Shown one piece after another: positions 1 to 7,140 of a stretch of 8,613 nt of DNA. A program made the position numbers and the translations under genes. Location: contig USTX01000021.1 of assembly GCA_900557655.1 (NCBI GenBank), positions 1 through 8,613 of the forward strand. The letters are read 5' to 3'. The stretch is from an uncultured Eubacteriales bacterium. Lineage in GTDB: Bacteria; Bacillota; Clostridia; Christensenellales; UBA1242. The number at the start of each line of letters is the position of its first letter. Position 1 is the stretch's first letter. The notes beneath the pieces were generated by a model. It saw nothing but the letters and a program-made list of their open reading frames with translations. It did no database searches and was not told where the DNA came from.

Positions 1-2621
1 GGGGCGTTGCGGCCGATGGTTTCGGCGGCTTGGGCGTGGGTTATTTTCGCCTTAGCGCCCGCGATTTGTTTACGCTCGGGCATTTTTGGTGCGCCGGCCA
101 CTTGAATGCGGACGTTTAAAACAGCCTCAACAATTTCTTTACGCATAGCAATACCCATATCTTCAAACATATCAAAGCCTTCTTGCTGATACATCGTGAT
201 TGGGTTTTGATTAGCGTATCCGCGCAGGCCGATACCGATACGTAGATTGTCCATATCGTCAATATGGTCAATCCACTTTCTGTCCATAATTCTAAGCATA
301 AGCGTGCGCTCAACCTCGTCAAACTTAACGCCCAACTTTTCGTCCTCAACGATTTTGGCCTCGTATCGCTCGATAATGCGGTCAGTTATAAGGCCGATAA
401 GTTCGTGTTTACTGTTGCGCTTAACCATATCTAAGGTTACAAAATTGGTTTCGGGTTCAAGCAGGCGCTTTTCAAGCTCGGCATTAAGCCCGTCAACATC
501 GGCGTCGTCTGGGTCTTTGAAAACCCAAAAGTCGTCAACCATCGTTTCAACAACTTCGCCAATCATCTCTAAGATGCGCTCGTGCATATTTTCGCCGTCA
601 AGGATGCGGTTTCTTAGTGCATAAACCTCTTCACGCTGACGGTTTAACACGTTATCAAACTCAACAACGTTTCGGCGTGCCGTAAAGTTAAAGCCCTCAA
701 CGCGCTTTTGCGCCGTTTCAACTCCGCGCGAGAAAAACTTCCAGTCAATCGACGTGTCAGGGTCAAGTTTAAAGGTCGCGGCCATCGATTTAAGCCTGTC
801 TGACCCAAACACGCGTGACAAATCGTCGTCCGCGCTGATATAAAACACTGAATACCCCGGCTCGCCCTGTCTGCCCGCACGTCCACGCAGCTGATTATCA
901 ATACGTCTGCTTTCGTGACGCTCAGTACCTATAATTTTAAGACCACCAAGTTCAATAACTTTTTCGCGGTTTTCTTTAATCTCTGGCGCAAACCTAGATA
1001 GGCTGTCAACATAAAGCTTATGCGCCTCTTTGACCTCGGGGTCGTCAGGCACAAAATAACTGGTAGCAGCGGCGATGATTTCGTCACTGTACCCCGCCTT
1101 AACAAGTTCGTGCTTAGCCAAAAAGTCTGCGTTACCGCCAAGCAAAATATCGGTACCACGCCCCGCCATGTTGGTTGCAATCGTTACTGCGCCAATCCTA
1201 CCAGCCTGCGCTATGATTTCGGCCTCTTTTGCGTGGTTTTTGGCGTTTAACACGTTGTGAGGGATACCCGCACGCCTTAACGCCTTGCTAAGCTCTTCAC
1301 TTTTTTCAACGGTAATCGTACCAACCAGCACTGGTTGCCCCTTTTCGTAACTCTGTTTAATTTCTTCAACAACGGCGCGAATCTTGGCGTCATGGCTGAA
1401 AAAGAATCGGTCATTTTTATCAACACGAATAACGGGCTTGTTGGTTGGAATAACAACAACGTCAAGGCCATAAATAGTTTTAAATTCGGCCTCTTCGGTT
1501 TTAGCAGTACCCGTCATACCGCTAAGTTTTTTATACATCTTAAACAGGTTTTGAAGGGTGATAGTTGCTATTGTTTTGTTTTCAGCATTAACCTTTACGC
1601 CCTCTTTGGCCTCGATGGCTTGGTGAAGCCCGTCGCTGTAACGCCTGCCGACCATCACACGCCCCGTAAACTCGTCAACAATCAAAATCTCGCCGTCACG
1701 CACGATATAGTCATTATCTTTTTTCATCATAAAACGCGCGCGGATGGCGTTGTTAATGTTGTGGTTAATTGAGGTGTTTTCAATGTCAGACAAGTTGTCA
1801 ATATGATAAAATCTTTCGGCCTTGCTTACGCCTGACTCGGTAAGGTTGATGGCCTTTTTCTTTTCGTCAATGTCAACATCGTCATCTTTAAGGGTTTTTG
1901 CAAAGCGTGCGGCGGTAAGATAAACCTCGCTGTTATCGCCGCTTGGGCCACTGATGATAAGTGGGGTTCGCGCCTCATCGATAAGAATGCTATCAACTTC
2001 GTCAACAATGGCAAAGTGCAGCCCCGTGGTGATACGGTCTTGCTTTCTTACAACCATGTTATCGCGAAGATAGTCAAAACCAAACTCGCTGTTTGTTCCA
2101 TAAATAATGTCAGACTGATAGGCTTTTCTTTTGCTTTCTTCGGTTTGTCCAGCGTAAATGAAACCAACGCTTAGCCCCAAAAACTCGTGGATTTTACCCA
2201 TCCATTCACTGTGATACTTAGCAAGGTATTCGTTAACCGTTACCACGTGAACGGGGTTGCCACTAAGCGCGTTAAGATAACTTGGCAAAGTTGCTACCAG
2301 CGTTTTACCTTCACCTGTTTTCATTTCGGCAATGCGCCCTTGATGTAAAACTATCGCGCCCAAAAGCTGGGTATAATACGGCCTTTGTTTTAATACGCGC
2401 CACGCAGCCTCACTTATAACGGCGTACGCGTCAGGCAAAATGTCGTCAAGCGACTCGCCATTTTTTAATCTGTCTTTTAAAACGCGGGTTTGGTTTTTTA
2501 AGGTAATGTCGTCAAGAGAAGAGTAATAATCTTTTTTAGCCACAACTAAGTCGGCTATTTTTTTAACCTTTTTAACGTTTTTATTATTGTCATAATTTTT
2601 AAGAAACTGAATTAAGCCCAT
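1..2621 (-). CDS. secA: Preprotein translocase ATPase SecA (3' end cut by window edge)
   Basis: SecA is the cytosolic ATPase that pushes unfolded preproteins through the SecYEG channel. The 873 visible residues begin MGLIQFLKNYDNN. Seen in order: Walker A MKTGEGKT (100-107); Walker B VDEVD with following ILIDEARTP (206-220); DEFTGR (316-321), at the end of the preprotein cross-linking region; GMTGTA (368-373) opening the second nucleotide-binding domain; NMAGRGTD (484-491); LRGRAGRQG (578-586), the arginine-finger motif; the helical scaffold with VEGFNF (after W627); and the two-helix finger region around KWIDHIDDMDNLR (W783). The visible end reads ETIGRNA plus a partial Pro codon. This matches the residues just before the cysteine-rich zinc motif of SecA tails, so only about 20 residues should be missing. 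The start is fixed by AAGGAGAA upstream and an in-frame TAA 12 bases before the ATG. It is transcribed divergently from the large gene. No disrupted motif was seen. Confidence 0.98.
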   Translation of the reverse strand, partial: MGLIQFLKNYDNNKNVKKVKKIADLVVAKKDYYSSLDDITLKNQTRVLKDRLKNGESLDDILPDAYAVISEAAWRVLKQRPYYTQLLGAIVLHQGRIAEMKTGEGKTLVATLPSYLNALSGNPVHVVTVNEYLAKYHSEWMGKIHEFLGLSVGFIYAGQTEESKRKAYQSDIIYGTNSEFGFDYLRDNMVVRKQDRITTGLHFAIVDEVDSILIDEARTPLIISGPSGDNSEVYLTAARFAKTLKDDDVDIDEKKKAINLTESGVSKAERFYHIDNLSDIENTSINHNINNAIRARFMMKKDNDYIVRDGEILIVDEFTGRVMVGRRYSDGLHQAIEAKEGVKVNAENKTIATITLQNLFKMYKKLSGMTGTAKTEEAEFKTIYGLDVVVIPTNKPVIRVDKNDRFFFSHDAKIRAVVEEIKQSYEKGQPVLVGTITVEKSEELSKALRRAGIPHNVLNAKNHAKEAEIIAQAGRIGAVTIATNMAGRGTDILLGGNADFLAKHELVKAGYSDEIIAAATSYFVPDDPEVKEAHKLYVDSLSRFAPEIKENREKVIELGGLKIIGTERHESRRIDNQLRGRAGRQGEPGYSVFYISADDDLSRVFGSDRLKSMAATFKLDPDTSIDWKFFSRGVETAQKRVEGFNFTARRNVVEFDNVLNRQREEVYALRNRILDGENMHERILEMIGEVVETMVDDFWVFKDPDDADVDGLNAELEKRLLEPETNFVTLDMVKRNSKHELIGLITDRIIERYEAKIVEDEKLGVKFDEVERTLMLRIMDRKWIDHIDDMDNLRIGIGLRGYANQNPITMYQQEGFDMFEDMGIAMRKEIVEAVLNVRIQVAGAPKMPERKQIAGAKAKITHAQAAETIGRNA

Positions 2622-2656
2622 AGGTTCTCCTTATCTGCTATAAAATAAAATTAGTA

Positions 2657-2662
2657 ATTATA
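2657..2662 (-). promoter_or_regulatory. Candidate -10 element of the secA promoter
   Basis: On the minus strand this reads TATAAT, an exact -10 hexamer, about 36 bases upstream of the secA ATG. That would give a short leader of roughly 29 bases with the ribosome binding site near its end. The matching -35 is poor: a T-rich stretch (TTTTTG) lies at about the right distance. The surrounding DNA is almost pure A/T, so chance matches are likely. Position and spacing to the gene are the main support. Confidence 0.4.
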
Positions 2663-2692
2663 TAATAAAATAATCAAATCAAAAATGCAACA

Positions 2693-2705
2693 AATTTGGC
2701 AAATT
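2693..2705. promoter_or_regulatory. Perfect 6-1-6 dyad in the divergent intergenic region
   Basis: AATTTG-G-CAAATT is a perfect inverted repeat with a single central base, lying 31-43 bases upstream of the secA -10 candidate. A related half, AAATTTGG, recurs at 2754-2761. Such symmetry is what a dimeric DNA-binding protein would recognise, so this could be an operator. In DNA this rich in A and T a dyad of this size can also arise by chance, and no regulator is identified. Confidence 0.25.
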
Positions 2706-2717
2706 ATTTATTTTTAG

Positions 2718-2734
2718 CGACAAAATTAATGTCG
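2718..2734. promoter_or_regulatory. Short inverted repeat CGACA-N7-TGTCG
   Basis: Five-base arms CGACA (2718-2722) and TGTCG (2730-2734) flank seven A/T bases. The GC content of the arms stands out in a very AT-rich region between two divergent genes. It is neither near a stop codon nor followed by a clean T run on either strand, so it is not a typical terminator. A protein-binding site is possible but unproven. Confidence 0.25.
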
Positions 2735-2786
2735 TAATTTAGCAAAGTAGGCAAAATTTGGTCTTTTTTGGCTATTTTTGCAAAAA

Positions 2787-2814
2787 TTGTTTAAAATTCT
2801 ATTGTTTTTATAAT
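2787..2814 (+). promoter_or_regulatory. Candidate promoter of the large coiled-coil gene
   Basis: TTGTTT (2787-2792) and TATAAT (2809-2814) are separated by 16 bases. The -10 is exact and the -35 matches three of six consensus positions. Transcription would start near 2821, giving a 5' leader of about 40 bases before the ATG at 2862, with GAGG at 2851-2854 as the ribosome binding site. A second A/T-rich -10-like stretch occurs just downstream (2831-2840) but has no -35 partner. Confidence 0.5.
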
Positions 2815-2861
2815 CTAATTATGTTAAAATAATTATAACTAATAGATAAAGAGGGAAAGTT

Positions 2862-5800
2862 ATGGTTGGGGTTTTAAATTCAACTAAGTCGTATATCGAA
2901 CTTAAAAAATACATTAAAGAGTTTAATGAGGCGCGCGAAAGGCTTAAAGCGAACCCAGTTAGTTTTTCGTCTATGTTTGACGGGAAAACGCCAAACCCTG
3001 ACAGTGTTAAAGACGTTGTTCACTTTATGTCTTTTACTAAAAGTCGTAAAAAACGTGAGGAGTTTGAAGTTAAATACGCCGCCCTTGCGCAGATGGCCAA
3101 GGCGATAAATGGCAAAGATAGTGACAGTGCTGACGATATGGCAACGCTATCTGACCTTGACGAAAGTTATTATTGCTTTACAAAAGAATTGTCGCATAGC
3201 GTTGAAACGGGCAAGCCTATCGCTGAAAAAGAGACAATTAAGCACCTTGACGGCGAAAGAAAATATTCGCTTGAAGAAATCGAGACGAAATACAAGGCGG
3301 TTGAAGACGCCGAAAACAGCGTTAAAGAGGGTAAGGCTAAACTTAAAAAGGCGCGCCGAAAAAGGTTTTTAAAGCGCCTTGCGATGCTTTTGCCCGTTTT
3401 GCCTGCGCTTATCACCATGGCGGTGGTTGGTGGCGTTGGGTCGTTTGCCATTTACGCGTGGTATAACTCGGTTAAGTTTATGCCCGCATTGATGCTTGGC
3501 GCGCTTACGGTTGGCTCGGGCGCGTTAGGGCTTAGGATAATGAAAAAGTCTTACGAAAAACGCAGAGTAGATTTAATTGCGGCGAATATGGACGTTAAAA
3601 AGGCCAAAGAAGAAGAAAAAGCGCTTGAAGACGCGCAAACGGCCGCAAGAAAAGACTTTAAAAAATATCAAAAGTATGTAAACAGCGAGTTGCGGGGTGG
3701 GTATCGCTATGAAGCGGGCTTTGACCCAGCGGCGGCTGATATTAGGCTTGAAGAAAGGCTTAAATACGTTAAGAGTGCGAAAGAGGCTGAGCGTGCGCCT
3801 GAAAAGGCAACAGATGCCGAAAAAGAGACCGCTAAAGAAACCAAGAAAGAAACCGTTATCACCAGCGGGGCAGAAAAACCTGCTGACAAGAGCAAAGAAA
3901 AACCAAGTGAGGACGGCGCGAAGACGGACGATGAAGAAAAAATTTTTTCTCCGGGCGTTGAGGCGATGGTGCGCGGCGAAACAGAGGCAACTGCGGAACG
4001 AGCGAATGCTTACCAAAATGGTGCGGGTTCGGCTGGCTATGACGTGGGCGAACGAGAGGACGTTATCTCGGGCGTAGGCACTAATCCTCAAAACGGAGTT
4101 AGCGATAGTAGCGCACCAGTCACGGGCGAAGTGCAAAATGACGACGAGACGGTGTTTATTGACACCGCTAATCCACGCACGGGCAACGCGCAACACGATG
4201 GCGTTGATTTAGAAGATATAAACGAGGCGGCTTTAACGAAAGACCAGCTAAACAGCCAACCAACCCGCACGACGACAATGAAGACGCAAACTCAGCCAAT
4301 TGTTGATAAATTTGGCGCGGGCACGGGCTTTGTTGCAAGTTATCCAACCGATGAAGACGAACTTAATTTTGACGATCTTTTGGGCGAGGCTGAAAAGGCG
4401 GCCGCAGAACGAAAACAGCGTAATGCGTCACGAGATTTTGACGAAGACCTTGACATTGTTAACTCATTTATGGGTGCAGGTAAGTCGAACGTAAGAGCAG
4501 ATCAAACGTCAATAGACGCACAAAATATTGATGACGCAAGAAACACGCAAAGCGAACCAGCGCGCGAACGGGCACGCGTTCAAAATTTTGTAGAGGCGGC
4601 GGTTGTGCCAGCAGAAAAAAAGCAAACAGCAATTGTACCCGCTTTTGATATGAATAAAGACCGCGAGGAATTTAATGCGCGTAAACAGCGTAATGGCAAG
4701 CGAAGCAAGTCACTTTCAGCCATTCTTGGCGTTGAGCCAGAAAACGCGTACGCTGAGAGAGACGAACACGTCACGGAACGTTCAAATCCTATTGTTCACG
4801 CTGACGAGAAACCGCAGGCCATTGTTCGCGCGAACGAGATTGAAGGTGAAGATGCAGCAGGGTCACGATTAACTGAGTTGCATCGCATTCATAATAATAT
4901 TAAGGCGGCCGCCGAGCGTGAAATCGCCGAAATGCGCAAGGCAAGGCAGATGCAAGAAGAAAGCTTGGCGAGTGATGACTTTGATGACCTTAGCGACGTA
5001 ACGGCGGGCGTTCCGCTTGATGACGAAGAAATTAATGAAACTGAGCCAGCCTTGGCTGCGCGTCTTGTTACTGCTAATAAAGCGCCAAAAGAAACAAGAG
5101 TTGTGTCAGCGGCGCCACGTGCGATTGTAAAAACAGCAACCAAAGACCGAAACGAGCGCGCTAACGCTAAGCGAAACGAGGCGATTTCTCAGTTGCAACG
5201 TGAGGGCGAGGGGCTTTCGCACGAAGAGATGTTTGGCATAATGAACCGTGCGCTTGAAGATAATTACACGGGCAAGTTTGATGAGATTGCGCCGGCTGAC
5301 TTTATGCGCCTTGACGATGAGGCTTTTGCTAATATGGAAGAGGCCAAAGAGATTAAAAGGCGTGGGGCGGCGGATGCGCGTGAACGCGAGTTTGTTGCGC
5401 GAAGTGAGTATGAGCGTGCGGTGTGCGATTATTATGGCAAGTTTGTTGCGCGTACGTATACCGATGGGCGCGTTATTAAGCCAACGCCAGCCATTGTTGC
5501 CTATGCACCTAACGAAGAGTTAAGTTATGACGACCTTAAAAAGAAAAAGAGCGTTTTAGTTACGCGTCAAAAGGCGTTTAAGGCGCTTAGCGAGTTGGGG
5601 CGCGTGTCACTTGCTAACAGCGGGGCAGACGAAGAGGTTATTGCTCAGGGTTTGGCGGCGTTCTCAACGCAAATTGACCTTGCAAAAACGCGTGCGCAAG
5701 AAGTTGATGCTGAGATTGACGCACGCAACCAAGAGATTATGGTTGAGGTGGCTGACGAGATTTCGTCAATCGTTAACTCTGCGGATAAACGCGTAACGGT

Positions 5801-6911
5801 AAGCGCTGAAAAACTTAAAATTGCGGCTAAAACGGCCGAAGAAAAGACGGGTGAAACCGCCAAAGAGTTGGCTAAAAAGAAGTATCAGCAAAAGAGCAAC
5901 GCAACCGCGCGCGAGTCGCTTGAAAACAAACTTGAATACCTTAAAGAATGTTCAAGCAAGATTGACGCGTTTGTGTTATTCAAGCAGCTTAACTATAAGC
6001 GTGCTGACGAGTTGGCATACAGCCTTGTTATGGCCGATTGCAGCGCCGAAACGCTTGAAGTTTTAGAGTCGCTATTTAAAAGTAAAGGCGAGCGAAAAAC
6101 GCCAAAATCAAAGGTGGTTGCTGCTCAACTTGAAATGCAGCAAAGGTTTGAAGAGTTGGCGGCGGTACGTGCAGATGAGGCACGCCAAACCCGCGAAAAT
6201 GCGCGACTTGCTAATAAACTAGACGGCGCAAGTGGCAAGCAAAAAGACGCCATCGCGCGCAAACTTGAAAAGCGCAGAGGCGCGTCAGTTGTGGGCGATA
6301 AGTCGGCGGAACTTAAAGAGCAGGTTTTTGCTGACGCACAAGCGCAAATGCAGATAATTGCCGACTTTCAGCATAACAGGCTTTATGAAGAGCAAGAGGG
6401 TATTAGCCGCCTAACGCACGAGAATCCTGAGAACGCCGCCGAGCGAGTTGAAAAGTTTAACGCGGCGGTTGCGCTGCTTAATAATATTGAGCGTGCAACG
6501 AATTTCAGCGATAATGACTATGCAAGCAGCGGGCTTGACAAGGTCAGCGTGCTTGAACAAATGAAAGAGAAATCGCGCGAACTTGACGGGCTTGTTAAAC
6601 TTTCAAAATCTAAACGTGTTGGCGCAAAACAAGAGTTGCCAGCCGCGCTTGCTGCTGCTAAATTCACAGCAAAACAAAAGCGTGACCTCAGCGCAAGATT
6701 TGCTGGCGGCCTAGTACCAAAAGACCAAGTGCTGTCGCAAGAGCGTGGGCGTGAAAATATGCCCGCCGAACGCGAGACCACGGCGTTAGTGTCAGGGTCA
6801 AATAACGGCGCAAAAAATATTAATGCAGCGCAACAAAGCAGCAAAACTACCGCGCTTGTTCGTCACGATAACAAAACCGCGCTTGTTCCTTACGACGAGA
6901 TGGAAAGATAA
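2862..6911 (+). CDS. Unrecognised 1349-residue membrane-anchored coiled-coil protein
   Basis: I do not recognise this protein. It has no signal peptide. Residues about 134-168 form a charged helix leading into a basic stretch (KKARRKR). Two hydrophobic segments follow (about 172-199 and 205-226) with a loop of only a few residues, then another basic stretch (KKSYEKRR) and a charged helix to about 275. Basic residues on both outer flanks suggest that both ends lie in the cytoplasm. Residues about 305-780 are Glu/Lys/Ala/Asp-rich and probably disordered, with acidic clusters and repeated Ala-Ile-Val-type motifs. Residues about 760-1280 look largely helical, and the tail (1306-1349) repeats TALV. 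The only Trp is W200; Cys are at 105, 855, 1030 and 1060. No enzyme motif was found. The start is set by GAGG at 2851-2854 and an in-frame TAA 12 bases upstream of the ATG. It is monocistronic, between a promoter and a strong terminator. A scaffold or cell-envelope organising role is only a guess. That it is a real gene is very likely; its function is unknown. Confidence 0.93.
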   Translation: MVGVLNSTKSYIELKKYIKEFNEARERLKANPVSFSSMFDGKTPNPDSVKDVVHFMSFTKSRKKREEFEVKYAALAQMAKAINGKDSDSADDMATLSDLDESYYCFTKELSHSVETGKPIAEKETIKHLDGERKYSLEEIETKYKAVEDAENSVKEGKAKLKKARRKRFLKRLAMLLPVLPALITMAVVGGVGSFAIYAWYNSVKFMPALMLGALTVGSGALGLRIMKKSYEKRRVDLIAANMDVKKAKEEEKALEDAQTAARKDFKKYQKYVNSELRGGYRYEAGFDPAAADIRLEERLKYVKSAKEAERAPEKATDAEKETAKETKKETVITSGAEKPADKSKEKPSEDGAKTDDEEKIFSPGVEAMVRGETEATAERANAYQNGAGSAGYDVGEREDVISGVGTNPQNGVSDSSAPVTGEVQNDDETVFIDTANPRTGNAQHDGVDLEDINEAALTKDQLNSQPTRTTTMKTQTQPIVDKFGAGTGFVASYPTDEDELNFDDLLGEAEKAAAERKQRNASRDFDEDLDIVNSFMGAGKSNVRADQTSIDAQNIDDARNTQSEPARERARVQNFVEAAVVPAEKKQTAIVPAFDMNKDREEFNARKQRNGKRSKSLSAILGVEPENAYAERDEHVTERSNPIVHADEKPQAIVRANEIEGEDAAGSRLTELHRIHNNIKAAAEREIAEMRKARQMQEESLASDDFDDLSDVTAGVPLDDEEINETEPALAARLVTANKAPKETRVVSAAPRAIVKTATKDRNERANAKRNEAISQLQREGEGLSHEEMFGIMNRALEDNYTGKFDEIAPADFMRLDDEAFANMEEAKEIKRRGAADAREREFVARSEYERAVCDYYGKFVARTYTDGRVIKPTPAIVAYAPNEELSYDDLKKKKSVLVTRQKAFKALSELGRVSLANSGADEEVIAQGLAAFSTQIDLAKTRAQEVDAEIDARNQEIMVEVADEISSIVNSADKRVTVSAEKLKIAAKTAEEKTGETAKELAKKKYQQKSNATARESLENKLEYLKECSSKIDAFVLFKQLNYKRADELAYSLVMADCSAETLEVLESLFKSKGERKTPKSKVVAAQLEMQQRFEELAAVRADEARQTRENARLANKLDGASGKQKDAIARKLEKRRGASVVGDKSAELKEQVFADAQAQMQIIADFQHNRLYEEQEGISRLTHENPENAAERVEKFNAAVALLNNIERATNFSDNDYASSGLDKVSVLEQMKEKSRELDGLVKLSKSKRVGAKQELPAALAAAKFTAKQKRDLSARFAGGLVPKDQVLSQERGRENMPAERETTALVSGSNNGAKNINAAQQSSKTTALVRHDNKTALVPYDEMER
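3375..3539 (+). other. Encoded two-helix transmembrane hairpin (residues 172-226)
   Basis: This part of the large gene encodes two consecutive hydrophobic stretches rich in Ala, Leu, Val and Gly, separated by the short polar turn YNSVKF (201-206). Both outer ends are strongly basic. By the positive-inside rule this favours a hairpin whose turn faces outside while the whole remainder of the protein sits in the cytoplasm. It is the only hydrophobic region in the protein. Confidence 0.75.
4410..4949 (+). repeat. Degenerate protein repeat around RK-x-R-N/Q, about 85-90 residues apart
   Basis: Within the low-complexity middle of the large protein, RKQRN occurs at residues 517-521 and 607-611, and RKARQ at 692-696. 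Two of the three are preceded by KAAAER-type or NA-type helix sequence, and each is followed within about 10-20 residues by a short hydrophobic patch ending in Gly. At DNA level the first two share the 13 bases AAACAGCGTAATG. The repeats are weak and could reflect composition bias, but the even spacing argues for ancient internal duplication. Confidence 0.35.
6849..6888 (+). repeat. Tandem 27-base repeat encoding the C-terminal TALV tail
   Basis: ACCGCGCTTGTTC occurs exactly twice, at 6849-6861 and 6876-6888, 27 bases (nine codons) apart. It encodes TALVRHDNK followed by TALVPYDEM at the extreme C terminus of the large protein. A third TALV lies 23 residues earlier (1307-1310), outside this DNA repeat. 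The repeat is in frame and so adds motif copies without disturbing the protein. Confidence 0.7.
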
Positions 6912-6915
6912 AAAT

Positions 6916-6970
6916 AAAAAGTCCTTTTGCAAATCGGGGGCAACCCCCAACCTGCCAAGGACTTTTTTGT
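6916..6970 (+). terminator. Intrinsic terminator of the large gene
   Basis: AAAAAGTCCTT (6916-6926) pairs fully with AAGGACTTTTT (6957-6967), and a T run follows. Inside the loop sits a second hairpin, GGGGG (6936-6940) and CCCCC (6944-6948), around a CAA loop. The structure begins five bases after the TAA stop codon and closes the transcription unit. Because the outer arms are A- and T-rich at their ends, it could also stop transcription on the minus strand. Confidence 0.9.
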
Positions 6971-7024
6971 TTTTGTTATTTAATTTGATAGGTAAATAAA
7001 TTAAATTAAGATATAATATTATTA

Positions 7025-7050
7025 GCAAACCAGTTTTGCAAACCAGTTTG
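7025..7050. repeat. Two tandem quasi-palindromic 12-base repeats upstream of the rplJL promoter
   Basis: GCAAACCAGTTT occurs at 7025-7036 and again at 7038-7049, a period of 13 bases. Each copy is itself nearly symmetrical: 7039-7050 reads CAAAC-CA-GTTTG, a perfect dyad, and 7025-7039 has GCAAA and TTTGC arms. They lie about 80-105 bases upstream of the predicted rplJL transcription start. They could be binding sites for a dimeric regulator or a remnant of a small repeat element; nothing in the window decides between these. Confidence 0.6.
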
Positions 7051-7072
7051 AACTTCACAAAAAAGTTTGGCG

Positions 7073-7123
7073 GCTAAAAAATTTTGAAAAAGGCTTGACA
7101 AGGGGTGCGGTTTGGTGTATAAT
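7073..7123 (+). promoter_or_regulatory. Consensus sigma-A promoter of rplJL with an UP-like A/T tract
   Basis: TTGACA (7095-7100) and TATAAT (7118-7123) are both exact consensus hexamers with the ideal 17-base spacer, so transcription should begin near 7130. Just upstream (about 7074-7090) is an A/T tract, CTAAAAAATTTTGAAAAA, at the position where the RNA polymerase alpha subunit contacts UP elements. A very strong promoter suits ribosomal stalk genes, whose product L12 is needed in several copies per ribosome. Confidence 0.92.
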
Positions 7124-7140
7124 CGGCCTGTAATTGAATA

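Noticed and set aside
247..1772. Open frames on the plus strand at 247-624, 1020-1260 and 1335-1772
   Set aside because: All lie opposite secA, whose conserved motifs cover this stretch. The products are Ser- or Val-rich shadows without family features.
3573..4196. 207-codon open frame on the minus strand inside the large gene
   Set aside because: It is the complement of Lys/Glu-rich coding sequence and gives an unlikely Phe/Arg-rich product. It has no ribosome binding site, and the plus-strand gene is well supported.
4464..4487. GAGKS in the large protein (residues 538-542), resembling a nucleotide-binding P-loop
   Set aside because: The first Gly of GxxxxGK[ST] is missing (Ser at 535), no beta strand precedes it, no Walker B is seen, and it lies in the probably disordered region.
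4396..4914. GGCGGCCGC occurring twice in the large gene as a DNA-level repeat or site
   Set aside because: Both encode the same KAAAER-type helix sequence using this genome's preferred Ala codons, so protein composition explains the match.
7012..7017. TATAAT upstream of the tandem palindromes, a possible second promoter
   Set aside because: The nearest -35-like TTGATA (6985-6990) is 21 bases away, too far, and the region is so AT-rich that an isolated hexamer means little.
7025..7050. Start of a CRISPR array
   Set aside because: Only two 12-base copies separated by one base; no spacers and no further repeats.
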